From assembly GCA_023101725.1 (NCBI GenBank), contig JALJCO010007832.1, positions 48,973 through 112,972 on the forward strand: a DNA stretch of 64,000 nucleotides, read 5' to 3'. Position 1 is the first letter of the stretch; the number at the start of each line of letters is the position of its first letter. The stretch comes from Atherinomorus stipes (Eukaryota; Chordata; Actinopteri; Atheriniformes; Atherinidae). The notes under the pieces were generated by a model. The model ran no database searches and had not been told where the DNA came from. It was given only the letters and a program-made list of their open reading frames with translations. Positions 56,841-64,000 of the stretch are shown here, piece by piece. The position numbers and the translations under genes were made by a program.

Positions 56841-58076
56841 ATGGCTGACAGTGAGAGAAAGAGCCTGGTGTGGAGCATCAGGAAGAGCCTGTTCGCACTG
56901 TCGTCTGATCAACTCTTCCAAGTTGCTTTAAATGTGGGTCCAGTTCCAAGCAAAGATCCTTCAGAGTTATCAAGTGGGGATGCAGAAGGAAGCTTCGAGT
57001 ACATCAACTCCTTCATGTACAGTGAGGCAATGCTAAAAGCTGAGGATAGTGGGATGGGAGAGCTGTTAGCGCTAAAGGACATTGTAGATGACCTCCTTCA
57101 AGCCGCCAGTAGTCAGGCAAATGCTGTTGAAACAGAAACGTCACCATCAGTCCTTGTCCCAACCCCTTCTTCAGAGACCAGCCAGTCCAACACAGTGTCC
57201 ATGGACAATAGCAACACTAGCCCTAGCATTTCACAAGAAGTGGTTCGCCAAATGATTTCCGACTATGAGAAGGTTAGTAAGACGTTGCAGGAATTAGTGA
57301 AAACCCCTGCAAGGCAACCAGCTGAAGAGCTCCACTCCCCACAAGGTGGCGCCAGGCCTTCTTCTAGTCCAGTTGTGTCCCTCAAAGACCTACCATACCT
57401 TCCAAGACGGGAATTTAAGGTTCAGGGAGGGCAGGTAGGGGATCACACATCAGATATAAATTACAACAGTGTGTGCAGACAGATCGACGAAGGTATAAAG
57501 GACAATTTCACAGAATCTGAGATTGTTAGGGGTGTACTGAAGATCATCAAGCCTGGAAATTTCAAAGACATGCTGGTTAACAAAGATGACATGACCGTTG
57601 CTGAGCTAAAAGGATTTCTGCAGTCACATCTTGGGGAGAAGAATAGCACAGAGTTGTTTCAAGAGCTGATCTGTGCAAAACAGAAGGAAAATGAGACAAC
57701 ACAACAGTTTCTCTACCGAGTCATTGGCCTGAAACAACGTATCCTTTTTGAGTCTAAAAAGTCTGAAACTGAGATTAGGTACTCTCCAGAAACTGTTCAA
57801 GGTGTCTTCCTGCATACAATTTATCAGGGAATAGGGCACAAGGACAATGATATCAGGAGAGAGCTGAAGCCTTTGCTTACAGATCAGTCAATTACAGATG
57901 AGACAATCTTGAAACGTGTGATGAAAGTGACTAATGAAGAATGTGAGCGTCTTCGTAGATTCGGCTCCACTCAGCGTACAAAACAGGTCAGTGCTCATGT
58001 TGCCCAAGTGGACGAAGGAAAACCAAAACAGACAAAGAGGACACTATCGACCAGAAACCAAAAGTTGACCCTGTAA
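56841..58076 (+). CDS. gag: gag, matrix/capsid part (frame ends prematurely)
   Basis: 411 codons starting MADSERKSLVWSIRKSLFAL. Residues about 230-350 carry a capsid-like helical region with QKENETTQQFLYRV, resembling the major homology block of gypsy capsids. The N-terminal 200 residues are Ser/Pro-rich with low-complexity linkers. The frame runs into a stop at 58076; the natural continuation is in another frame from about 58025, a net -1 shift in an A-rich stretch (GGAAAACCAAAACAG). This is either a real mutation or a homopolymer assembly error. The role is particle formation and packaging of element RNA. Confidence 0.85.
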   Translation: MADSERKSLVWSIRKSLFALSSDQLFQVALNVGPVPSKDPSELSSGDAEGSFEYINSFMYSEAMLKAEDSGMGELLALKDIVDDLLQAASSQANAVETETSPSVLVPTPSSETSQSNTVSMDNSNTSPSISQEVVRQMISDYEKVSKTLQELVKTPARQPAEELHSPQGGARPSSSPVVSLKDLPYLPRREFKVQGGQVGDHTSDINYNSVCRQIDEGIKDNFTESEIVRGVLKIIKPGNFKDMLVNKDDMTVAELKGFLQSHLGEKNSTELFQELICAKQKENETTQQFLYRVIGLKQRILFESKKSETEIRYSPETVQGVFLHTIYQGIGHKDNDIRRELKPLLTDQSITDETILKRVMKVTNEECERLRRFGSTQRTKQVSAHVAQVDEGKPKQTKRTLSTRNQKLTL

Positions 58077-58345
58077 AACAACTAGCAGAGAAGATTGATG
58101 CACTCACCAAAGTTGTAGACTCACTGGCAGAAAAGGTGCAGCAAGAGCGTTCCAACAGTGCGACTAGAATACCTGCAAGTAAGACTGAAAGACTTTATGC
58201 GTGCTCCAAGTGTGTACAGGTGGGCTCCAAGAGCTGCAGCCACTGCTTCTCATGTGGCGAGGAGGGCCACAGAGCGATTGGATGTCTGAAGCGTACAAAG
58301 CCACAGGGAAACGAGAGCCGGTTGCTGCAGAGGGACAAGCAGTGA
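58025..58345 (+). CDS. gag: gag, nucleocapsid part (other frame)
   Basis: Reads a short coiled-coil-like stretch (EKIDALTKVVDSLAEKVQQE) and then a cysteine-rich RNA-binding region with CSKC, CSHC and the zinc knuckle CFSCGEEGHRAIGC (C-x2-C-x4-H-x4-C). It ends at TGA 58343-58345. The -1 frameshift signal lies 30 nt before this stop. Confidence 0.8.
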   Translation, partial: KTDKEDTIDQKPKVDPVKQLAEKIDALTKVVDSLAEKVQQERSNSATRIPASKTERLYACSKCVQVGSKSCSHCFSCGEEGHRAIGCLKRTKPQGNESRLLQRDKQ

Positions 58346-58366
58346 CCGGGACAGCTCCCAAGTCCC
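58306..58366 (+). promoter_or_regulatory. programmed -1 ribosomal frameshift signal between gag and pol
   Basis: GGGAAAC at 58306-58312 lies in gag frame as CAG-GGA-AAC, the canonical X XXY YYZ. A 5-nt spacer (58313-58317) follows. Then an 11-bp stem pairs 58318-58328 (CCGGTTGCTGC) with 58339-58349 (GCAGTGACCGG), with two G-T wobbles and a 10-nt loop. Loop bases GGGAC (58332-58336) can pair with GTCCC at 58362-58366, making an H-type pseudoknot. The gag stop sits in the stem's 3' arm. The pol frame is -1 relative to nucleocapsid, as required. Confidence 0.75.
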
Positions 58367-59793
58367 ACTTGACCACAGAGACTGCGTCTAGCAACAAGAC
58401 GAGAGTAAACCAAGCCAAGGTCAAGAGGCATGCAGTCAAAAAGGACAGAAATGAGACACCCGAGGCCACAGTAAGTGACAGAGAGCCAATAGTGAAACTA
58501 ATCGGGAAAAAAGCGACAACAAAATGCCTCCTTAACGGTTTAACTGTTGCTGCTCTTGTGGATACTGGGTCTCAGGTTAGTTTGATCGACAGGGCTTGGA
58601 GAAGCAGGTACATTCCAGATGTTAATGTCCGCCCAATATCAGAGTTAATGGAGTTGATGGACAATGAAAAAGCACCGAAGGTTTATGCAGTTAATGGGGA
58701 AAGTCTACCTTTTGATGGGTGGGTGATATTAACTGTAAACTTACCTGGCAATGAGGATCCAGAGCTTTCTATAAAGGTACCATTTCTAGTTAGCTCAGTG
58801 CCGTTAGACACACCACTCATAGGCTTTAATGTAGTGGAAGTGCTGATTCAAGGAAGTCCAGCGCAGGCTGCTTCTAACTTAGCTCAGTTACTTGGGGGAG
58901 CATTGTCTATTCCAGCTGATGAGGCACAGGGCATAGTACACTTCGTTCAGACCCGTCAAGAGAACACAACCCAGGGCCGCCTAAGAGTAGGTTTTAAAGA
59001 CACTGTAATCCCTGCAGGCAGTACTTCCTGGGTAAAGTGTAGAGTCCCATCTCAACTTGACCCAAGTGAGTCGTTAGTTTTGTTTGAGCCAGAAGAGAGT
59101 TGTACTCAATTACAGCAACTAGGATTAGGAGAAGGTCTTCTTGAGATCCAGCCTGGTAAAGTGCCTTATGTAACTGTGCCACTAGAAAACCACACGAGAC
59201 ATGACATTGTTTTAACGAGAAAGACTGCCATAGGTAGCATTCAGCCAATTAAGAAAGTTGTGGAGACAGATTCACATGTCGAAAGAGACCTGAAAACAGA
59301 GACCGTTATTGTTGCCCAGGCTGAAGCGAACCCTCCACAGACCCTTTGGCAGCCACCAGTAGATTTAAGCCACCTTGAGAAACAGCAACAAGAGACTGTA
59401 GAAAAGATGTTGTATGAGGAGTCAGCAGCTTTTGCAAAGGATGCAAATGATATCGGCTGTATCCCTAGCTTACAGATGTCCCTCAACCTCAAAGATGACA
59501 TCCCTGTTCAAAAAGCCTACTCCTCTGTCCCAAAGCCATTGTTTTCTGAAGTGAAGGAGTACATACAAGACCTCCTGGCGAAAGGGTGGATTGTAAAATC
59601 GAAATCACCGTATGCAGCACCTGTCGTTTGTGTTCGTAAGAAGGATGGCTCGTTACGCCTTTGTATAGACTACCGTTTGCTGAACCAGAAAACCGTCCCT
59701 GATAAGCACCCTCTCCCTCGGATCCAAGACCTGACCGACACCCTAGGGGGGCACTCATGGTTCAGTATTCTCGATCAGGGCAAGGCGTACCAC
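58313..59793 (+). CDS. pol: pol part 1: protease and first half of reverse transcriptase
   Basis: This is the frame entered by -1 shift from nucleocapsid; it is open from before 58201. It has an aspartic protease with [13 protein letters not shown] (DTG at 58561-58569) and then RT motifs [33 protein letters not shown]. The frame is broken at a run of five G near 59785-59796. After that point this frame reads nonsense up to 59997, while the RT sequence goes on in another frame (net +1). Confidence 0.87.
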
Positions 59794-62700
59794 CAGGGGG
59801 TTCATGACAGAAGGCTCACGCCATCTCACAGCCTTTGTCACCCCCTGGGGGCTTTACGAGTGGGTACGGATACCCTTCGGCCTCTCAAACGCACCTGCTG
59901 CCTTTCAAAGAAGTATGGAGGAGATGTTGAGCTCACTCAGAGACAATTGCTGTATTCCATACTTGGACGACATCTTATGCTATGCACCGACATTTGAGGA
60001 GCATGTTGAGGGTGTTCGACAAGTCTTGAGAGCACTCCAGAGACATGGTGTCAAACTGAGGCCTGAGAAATGCGAGCTGTTTCGCAGAGAAGTAAGGTAT
60101 GTAGGCCGCCTTGTATCTGCAGAGGGTGTGAGGATTGACCCAAAGGACTTAGAAGCAGTGCAAGCTTTAAAGATAAAGACACCTCAAACAGTCGGTGATG
60201 TGAGGCGCCTGCTTGGCTTCTTGAGCTATTATCGAAGCTACATACAGGACTTCTCACGTATCGCAAAGCCTGTCTATGAACTGTTGAAAGTCAAACCGGG
60301 CGTGTCAGTCCATCAGTCCCGTCAGCCAAAGGCCAAAGGACCTCAGTTGTCATCAAAGACTCCTGTTGAATGGGCTAGTGAACACCAGCAAGTACTCGAA
60401 CGGCTAATTGACATGCTCACAAGTCCTCCAGTTCTGGCCTACCCTGATTTTAACTCACCATTCTGCCTCCACACTGATGCCTCAGAACAGGGCCTTGGTG
60501 CCGTCCTTTACCAGCGCCAGAACGGTAAACTGAGGGTGATAGGGTATGGGTCCAGGACACTGTCACCAGCTGAAAAGAATTATCGTTTCCATAGTGGCAA
60601 GCTAGAATTTCTGGCACTCAAATGGGCAGTGTGTGAGCGTTTTAGAGACTACTTGTATTACGCCCCATACTTCACCATTTATACTGACAACAACCCGTTG
60701 ACTTACGTAATGAGTACAGCCAAACTCAACGCTGTGGGGCATCGATGGGTCGGAGAACTGTCGGACTTTCACTTTGAGATCAAATACAGACCTGGCAAGG
60801 CAAATGTTGACGCCGACACACTGTCCCGAATGCCCCTCAACATTGATAAGTTTGTGAACGAGTGCACGGAAGAACTGTCACCTGAAGTGATTCGAGCAAC
60901 CTGGAATGGTGCCAGGGCAGCCCAAGAGAATGATGTTGCGTGGGTTGCTGCTTTAGCCCTCGCTGCAGATGCAACTCAGGAACCACAGTCCCTTGTCCCC
61001 ACAATAAGCCAGGATGAGCTGGCCAGAGCACAAAAAGAGGACAAAACTGTAGGTGAAATAATAAGACTAAAGGAGAAGATGACTGTTTTAACAAATGACG
61101 TCAGAAACACAGTAAGTAAAATGGCAAGGAAAATGTTACAGGAATGGAACAAACTCCAAGTTGAAAGTGGACTCATGTACAGGCAGGTAGATGGCAGAAA
61201 ACAGCTTGTCCTCCCAGCCAAATACAAAGAGACTGTGTTGAAGCATCTCCACGACAACATGGGACATATCGGTGCAGAGAGAGTGCTAGCACTGGCAAGA
61301 GAAAGATTCTACTGGCCATATATGAAAAGGGACATTCAAGATTATGTCACCAGAAAATGTCCTTGTATTATCAGCAAGAAGCCGACAACTCAAGTACGTG
61401 CTCCTATGGGCACCATCACATCCAGCTCGCCATTGGACCTGGTTTGTATAGACTATCTTCACCTGGAGCCCAGCAGAGGGGGATACGAATATATCCTCGT
61501 CATCGTAGACCACTTCACCAGATTTGCTCAGGCGTATCCGACCAAAAACAAATCTGGGAAAACAGCAGCTGAGCGGATCTTCGGAGAGTTCATCCCACGC
61601 TTCGGATACCCAGCACGACTCCATCACGACCAGGGTCGTGAGTTTGAGAATGAACTTTTCAAGATTCTGAGGGAGAAGTCAGGCACTGGACATTCGAGAA
61701 CATCACCATATCACCCTCAAGGTAATCCTGCCGAGAGATTTAATAGGACACTTTTGCAGATGTTAAGAACACTAGGTGAGAGAGAGAAGGAACACTGGAA
61801 AGATCACTTGCAGCACATCGTCCACGCCTACAATTGTACGCGACATGAATCCACAGGGTTTTCCCCCCACTTTTTACTGTTTGGACACCACCCGCGTCTT
61901 CCTGTAGACATCCTGTTTGGGTTAGTTGGGGAGAAACAGTCAGTATCACACAAAAGTTATGCAGACAAGTGGGCAAAAAAGATGACGGAAGCATATAAGA
62001 TAGCTTGTGAAAAAAGTAGATTATCCAGTGCCAGATGCAAGTCCTACTATGACAGAAAGCTGAAGGGAGTAGTTTTACAGCCCGGAGACAGGGTCCTTGT
62101 GAGAAACTTCAGTGAACGTGGAGGACCAGGGAAGTTACGTTCTTACTGGGAAAAGACTATTTATCTGGTTAAAAAGCAAGTAGGCAACAATCCAGTTTAT
62201 GCAGTTTGCCCAGAGAGCAGTGATGGAAGTAGGACTAGGGTTTTGCACCGTAACCTTCTATTACTTGTCAATGACCTCCCAGTTGAAGCTCCACCCCCCA
62301 GGCCTGAGGAGGCAAACAAGAGACAAAAAAGGCAGAGAAAGACTCAGTTAAGTGACCAAAACGAACAGAAAAGTGACTCAAGTGACTCAGACTCTGAGGG
62401 TAACATGGGAGGGTATTGGTTTAGATTCCCCAGGGAGACAGAGCATGTTGAGAAGGAAGCTGAGGGTAGCCAGCCTGACCTGCCCCAGGCAGGACACGTC
62501 CCTGAGAATGCAAGTGACCACTTCCTGTTACCTGCTGGAGACAAGGATAGAGCTAAAGAGCCCAGTGAACATGACTGGACAGAAAGAGACAATTCACCTG
62601 TGTCACAGATGCCCCCTGCTCCTGTGATACAAGCACCGCCAATTCATTCTGAAGAAGAAACTGAAAGAGGTGAATTGCTCACTCCACCAGGACTTGAACC

Positions 62701-62962
62701 ACCCCCTCAAACATCAGGAGTTGACCCACAGACTGAGCTGAGAAGGTCAACCAGAGACAGGAGACCTAAACAAATGTTTACTTACCAGTCACTAGGTGAA
62801 CCTTCATTGCAACCACAGGCCATTGTATCCACACTGACCGCACCATATGTGCTGCATCAGCCATGGACACACACACCTTTCCTGTCATTCAGTCCAGGGT
62901 TTGCACCTTATATGCCTTACCCAGTAATTCCATACACCTACCCCACACAGATGTCATGTTGA
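59794..62962 (+). CDS. pol: pol part 2: reverse transcriptase, RNase H, integrase and C-terminal tail
   Basis: RT resumes with [19 protein letters not shown] and the catalytic YLDD (59960-59971). RNase H has [15 protein letters not shown] and [11 protein letters not shown]. Integrase has an HHCC-like region ([15 protein letters not shown], then KCPCI) and the DDE residues in [18 protein letters not shown] and [10 protein letters not shown] basic [19 protein letters not shown] block follows, then a Ser/Asp/Pro-rich tail of about 230 residues ending in a Pro/Tyr-rich stretch. The length is ordinary for a fish gypsy pol. There is no further stop until 62962. Confidence 0.92.
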
Positions 62963-63038
62963 ATATTTGATTTTGGGTAAAGTTTGTGAATTTTTGTATT
63001 TTTGAATGTCAGGAGCCATTTTTATTTGTCAGGGAGCG
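62963..63038 (+). other. 3' untranslated spacer and weak polypurine tract
   Basis: 76 bp between the pol stop and the 3' LTR. AGGGAG (63031-63036) just before TGTGACACC is the likely but short plus-strand primer. Confidence 0.5.
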
Positions 63039-64000
63039 TGTGACACCCTAATGTGTAGTCACATTATTAATTTGTGTTTGGTAATATGAGAAATGAGTGA
63101 TTTGGGGAAACTGTGTTTTAAGTTGCAGTTACTTACTCCCGCCACGAGGTGGCGCATTACACTGTGTGAGACAGAATAGTGAGGTCACAGGCCCGGCTCT
63201 CCAATATGGCAGAAGCGAGGCACAGAGAAACTTCACGTCGCCTGTCTCATCACTTTTTCTGTATTTTACAGGTCAGTAACCAGGGTAAAACGACACAAAA
63301 TAGGTCGGAATCTGCTTATGATAAACACAGCTAGATGTGTAAACATAAATCAGTTGGTTGATACTGCATTTTGTTAAGTTTTGAGGAGATTGGAAAAATG
63401 TAAGGAAATGAAAGGCGATGCCGCCGGCGCCATGTTGAGTTACATGTGTATCGATTATAAGCTTCTTTTTGGCTCCTTGTTATATCCTGACATATAGTAA
63501 AAGTGTTTTATGTTGTTTACTGTACGAAATGCATGTGTTGGGTTCTGTAGATTTGTAATGAAACTGTTGAAAGCTAAAGCTAAGTCTGCCAGCTTACATG
63601 TGTTTCTACCATGCAATTCATTAGCCTTAAGCTACCCAGTGGTATGTTAAAACCATTGTATGTAAAAGCAGTCCAGCTGAGACGAATATATTTTGTTTAA
63701 AAGCAGAATAAGTGGATAAATGGGTTAAAATCTGCTAAAAACTAGTAATTCATAGTATGTGAACTGTGGTTTGGATTAAGTTCATTTGAGAAGACATTTA
63801 AAACACTGTACATGAAGGAAATGCATATTTTATGTAACAGAAGAAAAGTTGTAAAGCAAAGCGGAAATACATAATACTGTATTTAATAAATATGGCAGAA
63901 GCGAGGCACAGAGAAACTTCACGTCGCCTGTCTCATCACTTTTTCTGTATTTTACAGAACATTTAATCTGCTTAACAGGCCCAAAACCTGGGTCTGTTAC
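63039..64000 (+). repeat. 3' LTR (last base outside the window)
   Basis: 962 of the expected 963 bases, reading identical to the 5' LTR including both 69-bp copies (63203-63271, 63889-63957), the CTCF-like site (63142-63155), the intron-like segment (63272-63957) and AATAAA (63885-63890). Confidence 0.93.

Larger units (their letters stand above)
55693..64000 (+). mobile_element. Ty3/gypsy LTR retrotransposon, nearly complete
   Basis: Two LTRs of 963 bp (the second lacks its last base at the window edge) flank gag and pol in the order capsid, nucleocapsid, protease, reverse transcriptase, RNase H, integrase. The offset between LTRs is 7346 bp, and base-by-base reading found no difference. 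No envelope gene is seen. The reading frame is broken by a net -1 near 58030 and a net +1 near 59790. The target duplication cannot be checked because the 3' flank is outside the window. Confidence 0.95.

Overview
The window reads as nuclear DNA of a teleost fish, probably a spiny-rayed one. It has short exons with GT/AG borders, long AT-rich introns, and dense fish-type repeats: Tc1-like elements, TTAA-flanked MITEs, hAT elements, tRNA-headed SINEs and a Ty3/gypsy retrotransposon. I see no bacterial-type genes, CRISPR array or organelle sequence.

Layout. (1) About 2.9-21 kb, minus strand: ten consecutive coding exons of a Ras and Rab interactor gene, best matched to RIN1 (SH2 domain, proline/serine linker, RIN-homology region, VPS9 Rab5-GEF domain). 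The ten exons join in phase to 675 codons. The extreme N-terminus and the C-terminal Ras-association domain are not visible. (2) 21-28 kb: a Tc1-like element with long inverted arms, a LINE remnant, a full-length SINE and a TTAA MITE. (3) 28.3-34.4 kb: deeply nested transposons. A hAT element with a perfect 8-bp target duplication sits inside one copy of a repeat (here called X). It carries a second, inverted copy of X, which preserves the unoccupied hAT target site and is itself broken by a TTAA MITE and a LINE; the LINE is broken by a purine-rich insertion. (4) 34-55 kb: mostly unrecognised DNA with MITEs, a second Tc1-like element and SINE/LINE pieces, plus two plus-strand candidate exons (43.06-44.61 kb) that join in frame but that I do not recognise. 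(5) 55,693 to the window end: an almost complete Ty3/gypsy element of about 8.3 kb with two LTRs that read identically; the window stops one base before the 3' LTR should end.

Most interesting signals. Each gypsy LTR holds two identical 69-bp copies. A donor-like GTCAGT directly follows the first, an acceptor-like TTTTACAG ends the second, and an AATAAA overlaps the start of the second. This fits a removable intron inside an LTR, with the duplicated 69 bp acting as the R region so that a spliced 5' leader could still copy a full-length LTR. The same element has a textbook -1 frameshift signal between gag and pol: GGGAAAC, a 5-nt spacer, an 11-bp stem and a possible pseudoknot. Each LTR also carries a CTCF-like motif.

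The host gene and the mobile elements have no evident functional link; the repeats lie in introns and intergenic DNA. All identifications come from reading the sequence and family knowledge, not from database searches.
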